Below the pieces are notes generated by a model. That model ran no database searches. It worked only from the letters and a program-made list of their open reading frames with translations, and was not told the origin of the DNA. Below, piece by piece: positions 1-8,152 of a stretch of 29,658 bases of DNA. This DNA is from Planctomycetota bacterium. GTDB lineage: Bacteria > Planctomycetota > Planctomycetia > Pirellulales > Pirellulaceae. A program made the position numbers and the translations under genes. Where the stretch lies: positions 1 through 29,658 of the forward strand of contig JAJDEH010000022.1 of assembly GCA_029259935.1 (NCBI GenBank), given 5' to 3'. Every line of letters begins with the position of its first letter. The first letter of the stretch is position 1.

Positions 1-148
1 CTTGCTAAGGGGGACCACAGGGGGTTCTTCTTTTTTGCGAGACCATGCATCCTTGCTTGCAACGATGTAGCAACCCCCTCGAACTCCCCCTTGGTAAGGG
101 GGAGAACTAGATTCGCTCTAACTCCCCTTTGGCAAGGGAGAGAACCGC
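1..148. repeat. Cluster of short REP-like inverted repeats
   Basis: At least two and probably three copies of one short palindromic element lie here. The best copy (84-104) has perfect 9-bp arms CTCCCCCTT and AAGGGGGAG around a GGT loop. A second, imperfect copy is at 122-142 (CTCCCCTTT, GGC, AAGGGAGAG), and both copies continue into AAC on the right. A truncated copy, AAGGGGGACC, is at 7-16 with its left arm outside the window. The copies start 38 bp apart. They lie just downstream of the stop codon of the leftward sulfatase gene, so they could stabilise or end that transcript, but no T-run follows on that strand. A dispersed intergenic REP family is the simplest reading. Confidence 0.6.
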
Positions 149-155
149 AGTCGTT

Positions 156-1652
156 CTATTCGTAATCCCACTTCATGATCCAGGGGTCGTTCGTTCGCCG
201 CTGAAAGTCCTTGAGCTTGGCGACCAAACGGGCGAGTGTCTCGGCATGCTGAGGATCATCGGCCAAATTCTTACCTTCGTGTGGATCTTTCTCAAGGTCG
301 AATAGCTCGAATTTGGGTCGATGCATGTAGCTGCCGACCGTCATCGCTCCGTAGGGGGCATCCAGGCCCAGTTTATATTGTGCTTGCCACGTCGGAGCGG
401 CCCACAGGTCGGAAGCGAAAGGAAACGGCAACGGATGAGCGATGTTCCAAATCAGTTTGTACTTCCGCTCGCGCACGACGCGCATCGGATAGTACATTTG
501 TATTTCGTGAAACGTGTGCGAGGCATTCACCTGGTTCCAGCCTTTGGTCTCTTCCTGATCGAGGACCGAAAGAAACGAGCGGCCGTGAAACGTGCCCGGC
601 TTTGTCTGACGGCTTTGCTGCGTGCCGGCGGCCGGCCGTTCGAGTTGGGCCACGATTTTTGATTTCGCATGGCCCGTTTCATGGTCGAGGGCTCCAGCAA
701 AGTCCAGGATCGTCGGTGCGAGATCGATCCAACTGACCATGGCGTCGGTCACCACTCCACGATGATCGTTATATGGATTGCGCGCGAGGCACGGAGAACG
801 CATGCCGCCTTCGTACAGTGTCGTCTTGGCGCCCGGCATGGCGATCCCATGATCGGAAATGTACAAGAATAACGTGTCGTCCCACTTGCCCGCATCTTTA
901 AGAACTTGGATCAGGTGTCCCAAGCCTTGGTCGATGCGGGAAACGGATTGATAGTACTGGGCAATCTCCGCCCGGCAGGTAGGAGTATCGGGAAGGAAGC
1001 CAGGCACGATCACGTCCTTGGGGTCGTACACAACTTCCTTGATTCCGGGATATCCTTTGCTGTTCGGCTTGGGGTTGCCGAAGCGGTTTGGCTTATGAGG
1101 CAGTTCGTTGGCCTCTCCACCGCCACGATGCGGATCCGAGGTGCAGATGTAGAGGAAGAAAGGCTGCTCACTGTCGTCCTCGATAAACGGCTTGCAGTTC
1201 CTGGCCATTTCGACCGGACTGCGCGTCGATCCTGGAATGGCCTTATCGAATTGGTACACCGCTTCCGGCGCGACGTGATACTTGCCGCAACGAGCCGTCC
1301 GGTAGCCGGCCTTTCCCAACAAAACGGGCAAACCGACGATGTTCGAATAGCTGTTGAATTTGTGATAGTTGTGCTGATGTCCGTAGTGGCCGTTGGCGTG
1401 ATTGTGCAAGCCGGTCAAGATCACGCTGCGACTGGCCGAACAACTGGCGGTGGTGCAAAACGCGTAGTTGAAACGCGTCCCGTCCGCGGCAAGGGCGTCG
1501 AGATTGGGAGTTTGCACCACGTCGTTGCCATAACAGCCGGCGTCTTGGCTTTGGTCATCAGTCACAAATAGGACCACGTTTCGAGAAGCGGCCATCAGCG
1601 ATGAAGAAAGGAAAATCCAGCAAAGAATGGCGGCTCCCAAACGAATACTCAT
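156..1652 (-). CDS. Secreted sulfatase (N-sulfoglucosamine sulfohydrolase-like)
   Basis: About 498 residues with a cleavable signal peptide (hydrophobic core then L-M-A/A-S). It is predicted to hydrolyse sulfate esters or sulfamates outside the cytoplasm. Seen in the sequence, numbered from the chosen ATG: the metal-binding VTDDQ motif near 30-34, the sulfatase signature CSASRSVILTG with the formylglycine-precursor Cys at 71, G-K-Y-H with Lys124 and His126, SDPH with His175, and SDHG at 266-269 followed by Lys276. This complement of metal and sulfate ligands suggests an active type I sulfatase of the Cys type, which needs a formylglycine-generating enzyme encoded elsewhere. The spacing SDHG-x-x-x-P-G-x-K-T-x-L-Y-E-G-G recalls the SGSH branch, but the substrate is not certain. 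The ATG at 1652 is preferred over an upstream in-frame TTG (1670) because GGGAG sits 7 nt before it. The gene is monocistronic and divergent from the ABC operon. Confidence 0.93.
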   Translation of the reverse strand: MSIRLGAAILCWIFLSSSLMAASRNVVLFVTDDQSQDAGCYGNDVVQTPNLDALAADGTRFNYAFCTTASCSASRSVILTGLHNHANGHYGHQHNYHKFNSYSNIVGLPVLLGKAGYRTARCGKYHVAPEAVYQFDKAIPGSTRSPVEMARNCKPFIEDDSEQPFFLYICTSDPHRGGGEANELPHKPNRFGNPKPNSKGYPGIKEVVYDPKDVIVPGFLPDTPTCRAEIAQYYQSVSRIDQGLGHLIQVLKDAGKWDDTLFLYISDHGIAMPGAKTTLYEGGMRSPCLARNPYNDHRGVVTDAMVSWIDLAPTILDFAGALDHETGHAKSKIVAQLERPAAGTQQSRQTKPGTFHGRSFLSVLDQEETKGWNQVNASHTFHEIQMYYPMRVVRERKYKLIWNIAHPLPFPFASDLWAAPTWQAQYKLGLDAPYGAMTVGSYMHRPKFELFDLEKDPHEGKNLADDPQHAETLARLVAKLKDFQRRTNDPWIMKWDYE

Positions 1653-1659
1653 GGCATTG

Positions 1660-1664
1660 CTCCC
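1660..1664 (-). promoter_or_regulatory. Shine-Dalgarno deciding the sulfatase start
   Basis: GGGAG on the minus strand, 7 nt before the ATG at 1652. It falls inside the upstream TTG-initiated reading frame, which argues for the shorter protein whose N-terminus is directly the signal peptide. Confidence 0.6.
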
Positions 1665-1781
1665 GGCCAATGTGTGAATTTGTGCATGCTAGGTGAGGCG
1701 ATCTGGTTAAGTCAGCTCCTCCTACTATGCGGCATCCGCGAATCACTTGCAAACCCCTCGATCTGTGCGAGAATCGAGTCC

Positions 1782-2069
1782 ATGTTGCTACCCCGATTTA
1801 CTCTGCGTCGGCTCCTGCTGTTCATGGTCGGTTGTGCCGCGTTTTGTTGGGTCGTGGCGGCGGGATTCAAAGGGCAAACATGGGCCATCGCATTTTCCGC
1901 CGGCGTCGCTAGTCTCGGTTTCATGCTGTTGCTGCATTCGATGACCTATCTTGTGGCGTGGTGGATTTCTTTAGTGACCGATTTGTTCCGGCCCAGTTCA
2001 AAGCGGCAATCACCGTTTGCCGAAGGCTCGATGCCGCCACAGCTTATTCCTCCTCAAGAACCCGAGTAG
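1782..2069 (+). CDS. Small two-helix membrane protein, planctomycete type
   Basis: 95 residues. The ATG at 1782 gives an N-terminus MLLPRFTLRRLLLFMVG, the F-T-L-R-R-L-L start common on short planctomycete membrane proteins. Two hydrophobic stretches (about residues 8-28 and 32-65, the second long enough for one or two helices) are followed by a short hydrophilic, proline-rich tail. The stop lies 5 nt before the next gene's ATG, so it is very likely the first gene of the ABC operon. I recognise no enzymatic motif; it may be an accessory subunit or unrelated. The longer frame from 1674 begins with a non-characteristic sequence and has no better ribosome site. Confidence 0.6.
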   Translation: MLLPRFTLRRLLLFMVGCAAFCWVVAAGFKGQTWAIAFSAGVASLGFMLLLHSMTYLVAWWISLVTDLFRPSSKRQSPFAEGSMPPQLIPPQEPE

Positions 2070-2074
2070 CCGTG

Positions 2075-4351
2075 ATGGATGAGGCTGGCAAATTGACGAG
2101 GATTCTCTGCACCAGACTGTTGGCGTTCGTGGTCGCCGGCGTCTTCATGCTCTTTCTCCATGCCGTGGTCTTGGCTGAATCGGGACAAACGCAATCCTCT
2201 CCCGGCCCTCGAGTAAAGCCAAAGAGCGGCTTGCGAATGCTGGTTGATTCTAGATGGGTCAACGGGAATGGCTACCGGCCCGTGACCGTGGAAATCAGCA
2301 CCATGAACCAAGCGCCCATGGTCGCGGACCGATCTTTTCATGTCGAATTAACGAACCAAAACTGGAGCGGCCGCCGTCTCAGCGTTGCTTCTTTTTTGGA
2401 TATACCGGCCGGTTCGGCTTCCGGTACCGCCAAGTTGTTGGTACCTCAAGAGTACACCTTAGAACAACTGTCCTGCCAGATTCATGAGAATGGTCGGCAC
2501 TTAAAGGACCTCGACCTGTCAATGTCGAGAGTCGCCGCCAACTACAATCTTGCTCTGCCGGTGATTCTGTTTGTTGATCGGGACGCCCCGACCGGCCGCC
2601 AGAGGCGTTCTCGTCAACGGGCTGGCAACAATTGGAGCGAAACTAGTTCGGAACCGAGGCAGTTGCCCAACGTCATCAACGTCGGCCACGCCCTGCCATT
2701 GGATGGCACGCTTGAGGCGATGCACGGAATGCGTTCCAAGGCGATCGTTTCCGATGGCGAAGTCTTGGACTATCTAGACCGTTCCGAATTGCTCGCCCTG
2801 CGTCCTCCTCGCGACCTTCCCGAGCAGTGGCTCGAATACACTTGTTTCGATTTCGCGTTCATCTCATGGGAAGATCTTCAATTTCTGCAAACGCAGCACG
2901 CTGACCGCTGGCGGGCGCTGCGGCGTTGGGTTGCCGCCGGGTCGACTCTGTGTGTTTACGGCATGGGTGGCGGTTTTAAAAATGTGCCGGACTTGGAACG
3001 GTCCCTTGATTTCGCTGCCAAGTCTGCGGATTCTGGCGTGGCGGCCGCGCATCCTGGCTGGTCAAACCCCCGCACGTCGGACTTTGGGTTGGCTACCGAC
3101 TTGGCGGAGTTTTACGACGTCAATACTCGTACTTTCGTCGAAGCCGTAGACAAAGACGGAAATCCAAGCTTGGTGAGAAGGCAGCGGATCAGCGCGCCTA
3201 GTACGCCGCCTTTTATCTTGCGTCAACTAGACATGGGAGCCGTGGTCGCCTTTTCCTCGTCGGATCCCTTCGACGCACCCGTGGAGCATTGGGGCTGGTT
3301 GCTCAATTCGCTGCAGCGCGAACGTTGGAATTGGAGCCACCGGCACGGCATGCTGCTAGGCGCTGGCACGCAAGCTTACTGGAGCTTCTTGATACCGGAC
3401 GTGGGATTGCCCCCGGTGAATATGTTTCGCGTTCTGATCACGGTCTTCGTTTTGGTGATCGGGCCTTTGAATTACTATCTGCTGCGGCGTTGGCGTCGAT
3501 TGCATTTGCTGTTAATCACTGTTCCCGCGGGCGCGGCGCTTGTCACCTTGAGCTTGATCGGTTACGCCTTGGCGGCCGATGGGTTTCACACGCGCGTGCG
3601 GTTGCGCAGCTTCACGAAGATCGATCAGCATGCCGGCCAAGCGGTCTCGTGGTCTCGTCAATCGTATTATTCGGGGCTGGCGCCTTCGGACGGGATGAGC
3701 TTTGGAACCGACACGGCCGTCTACGCCATGCAGCCCGCGGTCGAGGTGGAAGGGTCGAGTGGAGACTATCGCGCTGTCGAATGGGCACCGAAGCAGCAGA
3801 ATCTGGTACGCGGGTTTATTTCATCGCGTTGGACCAAGCAATTCCTGGTGGTTCGCGCGCGCGACTGCAAAGCACAGCTTGCCATCCAATCCACTGATGC
3901 TGGTGGTTTGGAAGTCGAGAACTTGCTCCGCGCTGACGTCCAGTATTTAATTCTTGTCGACACGGACCGTCAGGTTTACACGGCGAAGGACATCAAGGCG
4001 GGCGACAAGTTCAACCCCCAACCCGAGCCCGGCACCGATGCCTGCGCCGTCCTCCGAAGAATCTCCTTGGATAATCGTCCCTCTCGACCGGAACGCCTGC
4101 CGTCGGGTTCGCAATACGCCTACCGCTCGTATCGGCGTTCAACTTATTTTTATCGCGGCAACAACGCCCCCGACCCCAGCTTTTCCGAAGGCCTGCTGGA
4201 AGCGAACATGCGCCGCATTAGTATGCAAGGCAGCACCGGCTTGGCACCGCGAACTTATATCGCGGTGGTCCGGCAATCGCCCGAAGTTCCGATCGGCATT
4301 CGCGGTGCCCGTCAACAGGACAGTTTTCATATCATCGAGGGGAGTTGGTAA
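2075..4351 (+). CDS. Large membrane-anchored periplasmic protein of an ABC export operon
   Basis: 758 residues, unnamed family. The N-terminus has a charged stretch and a hydrophobic segment (about 15-34), consistent with a signal peptide or anchor. A long extracytoplasmic region (about 40-445) follows, including a stretch around W-R-A-L-R-R-W-V-A-A-G-S that resembles the glutamine-amidotransferase-like or ThuA-like folds seen in ABC-associated envelope proteins (inference). Two transmembrane helices lie at about 450-475 and 480-505, with the sequence GPLNYYLLRRWRRLH between them; G-P-x-N-Y at the helix end is typical of this protein type. A second soluble region (about 505-758) ends the protein. 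Translation is likely coupled: it starts 5 nt after the small membrane gene, and the ABC ATPase begins 3 nt after its stop. Probable role: periplasmic or membrane partner of the ABC-2 exporter. GTG 2072 is an alternative start. Confidence 0.75.
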   Translation: MDEAGKLTRILCTRLLAFVVAGVFMLFLHAVVLAESGQTQSSPGPRVKPKSGLRMLVDSRWVNGNGYRPVTVEISTMNQAPMVADRSFHVELTNQNWSGRRLSVASFLDIPAGSASGTAKLLVPQEYTLEQLSCQIHENGRHLKDLDLSMSRVAANYNLALPVILFVDRDAPTGRQRRSRQRAGNNWSETSSEPRQLPNVINVGHALPLDGTLEAMHGMRSKAIVSDGEVLDYLDRSELLALRPPRDLPEQWLEYTCFDFAFISWEDLQFLQTQHADRWRALRRWVAAGSTLCVYGMGGGFKNVPDLERSLDFAAKSADSGVAAAHPGWSNPRTSDFGLATDLAEFYDVNTRTFVEAVDKDGNPSLVRRQRISAPSTPPFILRQLDMGAVVAFSSSDPFDAPVEHWGWLLNSLQRERWNWSHRHGMLLGAGTQAYWSFLIPDVGLPPVNMFRVLITVFVLVIGPLNYYLLRRWRRLHLLLITVPAGAALVTLSLIGYALAADGFHTRVRLRSFTKIDQHAGQAVSWSRQSYYSGLAPSDGMSFGTDTAVYAMQPAVEVEGSSGDYRAVEWAPKQQNLVRGFISSRWTKQFLVVRARDCKAQLAIQSTDAGGLEVENLLRADVQYLILVDTDRQVYTAKDIKAGDKFNPQPEPGTDACAVLRRISLDNRPSRPERLPSGSQYAYRSYRRSTYFYRGNNAPDPSFSEGLLEANMRRISMQGSTGLAPRTYIAVVRQSPEVPIGIRGARQQDSFHIIEGSW

Positions 4352-4354
4352 CCA

Positions 4355-5317
4355 GTGATCTCCTCGGGACCCGTCATTGAACTGCGCCGGCTGCATCGGT
4401 TTTTCGGCAAGACCTGCGCGGTCCAAGACGTCTCTTTTGATGTCGAGCGTGGGCAGGTGTTTGGCTACATCGGACCGAATGGCGCCGGAAAAACGACGAG
4501 CATGCGGATCTTGTCGACCTTGGACCAACCGTCGGCTGGCGACGCGATGGTCGATGGCTTTTCTGTCGTTAACGACCCCGACCGTGTCCGCCGCCGCTTG
4601 GGCTTCATGCCCGATTACTTTGGCACTTACTCCAACATCAACTGCTGGGAATACCTTGACTTCTTTGCTCGCGCCTATGGGCTGGTCGGCCGTGAGCGCC
4701 AGCGGGCATTGCGGCATGTCATGAGTTTTACCAAGCTGGACAGCCTGGCCGAAAAGCCGATTAAGGGGCTGTCCAAGGGCATGAAGCAGCGGTTGTGCCT
4801 GGGGCGGGCGATGATTCACGATCCGAGCGTGCTGATTCTGGATGAACCTGCCGCCGGCTTGGACCCCCGTGCCCGCATTGAGCTGCGGGAAATGATCGGC
4901 CAACTGGCGGCCGACGGAAAGTCGATCCTGATCAGCTCGCACATACTGACCGAACTGGCCGAAATGTGCGACCGCGTGGGCATCATCGAACAAGGACGCT
5001 TGCTGGCCGTCGGGACCGTCAAGGAAATTCTGCACCAATCGACGGGCAGCGAACATGTTTCCAAGAGTATCACGATCGAGGTCCACGCACTCAACGACCT
5101 GGAACTGCTGCGCCAGTGGCTCTGCCAGCGAGAGGATGTGGAAGATGTCGCAATCGACGAGCAACGATTGGTCTTTTCGCAAATCCGCGACCGCGAGCGC
5201 CAAGCCCGTTTGTTAAGCGAGATGATCGAAGCGGGATTTCAAATCGACCACTTCGGATCGCAGCAAACAACGCTCGAAGATGCATTCTTGCACGTCACTC
5301 AAGGCCGAGTCCAATGA
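4355..5317 (+). CDS. ABC transporter ATP-binding protein (ABC-2 exporter type)
   Basis: 320 residues, GTG start preceded by a GGGGAG-like site about 10 nt upstream. It powers transport by the neighbouring permease. Motifs seen: Walker A GPNGAGKTT (40-48), ABC signature LSKGMKQRL (139-147), Walker B VLILDEPAAGLD (159-170) and the H-loop His196 in ISSHILTE. The usual Q-loop glutamine is replaced by the M-P-D-Y segment (85-88), as in many ATPases of the ABC-2/CcmA group, so this need not mean inactivity. A C-terminal extension of about 100 residues after the nucleotide-binding domain matches the regulatory tail common in this group. Its stop codon overlaps the permease ATG by 3 nt (ATGA). Confidence 0.95.
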   Translation: MISSGPVIELRRLHRFFGKTCAVQDVSFDVERGQVFGYIGPNGAGKTTSMRILSTLDQPSAGDAMVDGFSVVNDPDRVRRRLGFMPDYFGTYSNINCWEYLDFFARAYGLVGRERQRALRHVMSFTKLDSLAEKPIKGLSKGMKQRLCLGRAMIHDPSVLILDEPAAGLDPRARIELREMIGQLAADGKSILISSHILTELAEMCDRVGIIEQGRLLAVGTVKEILHQSTGSEHVSKSITIEVHALNDLELLRQWLCQREDVEDVAIDEQRLVFSQIRDRERQARLLSEMIEAGFQIDHFGSQQTTLEDAFLHVTQGRVQ

Positions 5318-6984
5318 CCACCGTTGATTCCCCCATTCCGACCAGTCCGCCCAACGAGGCCGGCGACGTGCCGCGCGGCATCTGGAACTGGATCGAAGGT
5401 CGATTGGAGCGGGCCGGTGAATGGTTGAATCCAATTCTGGTTAAGGAAGCGCGGCAGGCGCTTAAGAGCAAGCAATTCGGCATCACCTTCACCCTGCTGT
5501 TGGTGTTTGGGTGGGGCTGGTCGCTGTTTGGTGTCGCGGTCTTCATGTCGGGCAATTCCCACGTGCCCGCCGGCACGGCGATGCTGGCCGGCTACTATTG
5601 GATTCTGGCATTTCCGCTGTTCGTGATTGTGCCCTTTTCGGCATTTCGTTCGCTGGCCGCGGAACGCGAGGACGGGACGTTTGAACTGCTGTCGATTACG
5701 ACGCTGAAGGCGCGGCAGATTGTCAGCGGAAAACTGGGCAGCGCGATTCTGCAAATGATCGTCTACTATTCGGCGCTGTCGCCTTGTATTGCCTTTACCT
5801 ATCTGCTGCGCGGCATCGATATCATAACGATTGTCTTGCTGTTGTCGATCACATTCTTGCTGTCGGTCTTGCTGTCGGTGGCCGGGTTGTTTCTGGCGAC
5901 CGTCTCGCGGCAAAAGCACTGGCAAATTGTATTGTCGGTGGTCACGATTTTGGGGCTGGCCTGGATCTTCTTTGCCGTCTCGTCGTCGGTCCACCAGAGA
6001 CTTCAATATGGCATGCTGTATGATGACGATCCCGAGTTTTGGTCAGGGCTGGTGATGACCGTTTCCAGCGTTTGTTCTTATGGTGTACTTTTCTTTTTCG
6101 CCGCCGGGGCCGCGATCAGTTTTCCCAGCGAAAACCGCTCAACCAAGCTGCGGGTCATCATGTTTCTACAGCAAGCCTTGTTGATGGGCTGGCTGGTGTG
6201 GGCCTGGGTCACCCAGGGTGATGCTGAGTGGTTTTATTTCAGTTTGATCATTGCCTTGGTTCATTGGGCCGTGATGGGGGCTTTGATGGTCGGCGAGTCG
6301 AATGTTCTTTCGCAACGTGTCACCCGTGGACTGCCGCAAACCGTGATCGGACGTATGTATCTCAGTTGGCTGATTCCTGGGCCTGGCACGGGCTACATGT
6401 TCACTTTGGTCAATATGCTGGGCGTGTGTCTGTGTTGTTTTGCGGTTTTGTTTGTCGGCCAGGTGGTATTCGACGTGAACAGAGACCTGCCGGACGCATG
6501 GGCCCTGTTGACATTTAGTTTCCTGGCCTGCTGTTACCTGGCGACTTATCTGGGACTGTCGAAGCTGTTTGTGGCAATTGCCCGCCCGTTCGCGCGGACC
6601 AGCCCTTTTTTGTCGCTGGTGACCACCACGCTGCTCGTCGTGCTGGGCAGTTTCGGCGCGCTAGCGCTGCAATTCTCGTTCGTCGACTACTACCGCCAGG
6701 ACGGATACACCCTATGGCAGGTGGCGAATCCATTTTGGACGTTGTTTGAGGTGATCGATTGGGACGTCGGCAGGGGGGCGTTTGCCCAACATGTGCTTCC
6801 GGTCTGCTTACTAGTGGGCGCATTCTCCGCGTTTATCTTTGCCGTCAACTTGCTGCTCAGTACGGACGAATTTCGTCGTGAGCGACAGGCGGCTCCGCAA
6901 CGCGTGCTTGAGGATGAAATGGAATTGCATCCACAACGGCACGCCAGCCCGCTCACACCCAAAAATCCGTTTGAGGATGCGTGA
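5314..6984 (+). CDS. ABC-2 type permease
   Basis: 556 residues, a polytopic membrane protein forming the channel for the adjacent ATPase. After an amphipathic N-terminus (NPILVKEARQALKSKQF, about 39-55) come many hydrophobic helices (for example about 56-78, 92-112, 146-166, 170-196, 205-222 and several more up to about 530). The cytosolic coupling segment E-R-E-D-G-T-F-E-L-L (117-126), followed by T-x-L-K-A-R-Q-I-V-S-G-K-L, is the hallmark of ABC-2 permeases of the NosY/GldF-like group. The start ATG overlaps the ATPase stop. A longer upstream in-frame extension inside the ATPase gene is only an open frame. The exported substrate cannot be read from the sequence. Confidence 0.92.
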   Translation: MTTVDSPIPTSPPNEAGDVPRGIWNWIEGRLERAGEWLNPILVKEARQALKSKQFGITFTLLLVFGWGWSLFGVAVFMSGNSHVPAGTAMLAGYYWILAFPLFVIVPFSAFRSLAAEREDGTFELLSITTLKARQIVSGKLGSAILQMIVYYSALSPCIAFTYLLRGIDIITIVLLLSITFLLSVLLSVAGLFLATVSRQKHWQIVLSVVTILGLAWIFFAVSSSVHQRLQYGMLYDDDPEFWSGLVMTVSSVCSYGVLFFFAAGAAISFPSENRSTKLRVIMFLQQALLMGWLVWAWVTQGDAEWFYFSLIIALVHWAVMGALMVGESNVLSQRVTRGLPQTVIGRMYLSWLIPGPGTGYMFTLVNMLGVCLCCFAVLFVGQVVFDVNRDLPDAWALLTFSFLACCYLATYLGLSKLFVAIARPFARTSPFLSLVTTTLLVVLGSFGALALQFSFVDYYRQDGYTLWQVANPFWTLFEVIDWDVGRGAFAQHVLPVCLLVGAFSAFIFAVNLLLSTDEFRRERQAAPQRVLEDEMELHPQRHASPLTPKNPFEDA

Positions 6985-6985
6985 G

Positions 6986-7003
6986 CCGGCGTCCGGGAGC
7001 CGG
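6986..7003. terminator. Possible terminator hairpin between convergent genes
   Basis: Directly after the permease stop, CCGGC and GCCGG arms with an 8-nt loop are followed by AAAATTT. It lies between the rightward ABC operon and the leftward YdjY gene. The T-run is short, so termination is only a suggestion. Confidence 0.3.
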
Positions 7004-7111
7004 AAAATTTGGCGCTTCAGCAACAGAGGTCAGGCGGTGGCTGCCCGCTTACAACATGTACCTCAATGGCCCAAAGACTCGATCGTCGTACCCTTCGCTC
7101 CTCGGGCCGGA

Positions 7112-7141
7112 CTACTCGTCGGCGGTCTACTCGTCGTCGGT
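7112..7141 (-). repeat. 15-bp tandem duplication spanning the YdjY stop codon
   Basis: Plus-strand units 7112-7126 (CTACTCGTCGGCGGT) and 7127-7141 (CTACTCGTCGTCGGT) differ at one base. Read on the minus strand, they repeat the last five codons including the stop: T-D-D-E-stop followed in frame by T-A-D-E-stop. The gene thus carries a duplicated end with two in-frame TAG codons. Confidence 0.85.
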
Positions 7142-7915
7142 CTTATCGGCTTTTTTGTCCTTGGCCGGTTCCGCCTTCTCGTCCAACTTCGGAATCAGCA
7201 CCAGACGGACATGCGTACCGCGAGTGGGGATGTTCTCGGTGAAAGCCTCGAACATCAAATCGTCGCCGTGAGCGGTACTCTCGACGGGTAGGTCCAGCGT
7301 TGCCGTGCTGAAGTTTGAAACGCAAATCAAGTCGCCACCTTCCGCTTGATAAATCTCCTTGCCCGTTTCCTCATCGCGCCAAAAGCTGCTGCCGGCAAAG
7401 ACCCACTTGAACGGCATCGGCTTGCCCGTACTCGATTGCCGAATCCACTCTTGAGCACGCATCTTGCGATGCATTCCGCCCTTGTCTTTCCACAGCACCC
7501 AAATCTCGATCTCGGTGCCGGAAGCGGGAACGTATTTTGGGTCCCACTCGACGGTGTTTCCCGGCTTGGCACCGATGCCGAGCAACGCGGCGTGAACAAA
7601 CTGAGCGGGAGCCTTCAGCGAAACGATGGATTCATGTTCTTTGGAATGCCGAGGGCAGGCAAACATTTCCAGGGGACCGGCGCGCAGGCAAACGTTTCCG
7701 TCGACAACCACGAATTTCCGTTTGTTGTCGATCCAAAGCTCGTGGTCGGGAGACAATCGCACCAGGCCCGGCGGATCTGGACGTGGCTTGTTGTCTTTGG
7801 CGGGTGTAGGCTCGGTCTGGCCCGTTTCCGGTTCTTGGGCGACCACGCGCGTGACTGGAGGCCAACAGAAGACAGCGGCGACCGTAACGACGGTTAATGA
7901 AAAAATTCTGCACAT
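7127..7915 (-). CDS. Secreted YdjY-domain protein
   Basis: About 262 residues. A signal peptide (hydrophobic 6-20, then R-V-V-A/Q-E) is followed by a low-complexity proline/lysine linker (28-50) and one domain with the YdjY features: D-N-K-R-K-F-V-V-V-D-G-x-V-C (about 63-76), G-P-L-E-M-F-A-C (80-87), K-E-H-E-S (92-96) and H-A-A-L-L-G-I-G-A-K-P-G (108-119). YdjY-like proteins are extracytoplasmic with no established biochemical role; the conserved Cys, Glu and His residues hint at a metal or ligand site (inference). The C-terminus is lysine/aspartate rich. The start at 7915 is favoured over an ATG at 7954 because GGGAG (7926-7930) lies 10 nt upstream. It is convergent with the ABC operon. Confidence 0.8.
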   Translation of the reverse strand: MCRIFSLTVVTVAAVFCWPPVTRVVAQEPETGQTEPTPAKDNKPRPDPPGLVRLSPDHELWIDNKRKFVVVDGNVCLRAGPLEMFACPRHSKEHESIVSLKAPAQFVHAALLGIGAKPGNTVEWDPKYVPASGTEIEIWVLWKDKGGMHRKMRAQEWIRQSSTGKPMPFKWVFAGSSFWRDEETGKEIYQAEGGDLICVSNFSTATLDLPVESTAHGDDLMFEAFTENIPTRGTHVRLVLIPKLDEKAEPAKDKKADKTDDE

Positions 7916-8137
7916 GAGAAAGAAACTCCCTACGGCATTTCGCTTGGCATTCATTGAAAGAAACCGGCCTGCTCGGGCCTATCGCTGGAGCACTGTCGAA
8001 TGGACTCGTGGAAAGTCGACCGGCAGCGAAATGGGCTCTACCGTCATATTCTACCCCACGCAGCCAGCGGGCGGCAACATTGTTAAAATATCCCGCTTTG
8101 GCTGCATCGCGGTCCGGCTCGTGCAATGTGCAAATCC

Positions 8138-8144
8138 AGGAAGG
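8138..8144 (+). promoter_or_regulatory. Shine-Dalgarno deciding a TTG start
   Basis: AGGAAGG, 8 nt before the in-frame TTG at 8153. Neither the upstream ATG (8126) nor the downstream ATG (8213) has a comparable site at good spacing. Confidence 0.55.
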
Positions 8145-8152
8145 ACATCCAG

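Noticed and set aside
4139..5203. Long (354-codon) minus-strand open frame antisense to the ABC ATPase gene
   Set aside because: It mirrors the high-GC third-position bias of the real ATPase and its neighbour; it has no ribosome site and no family features.
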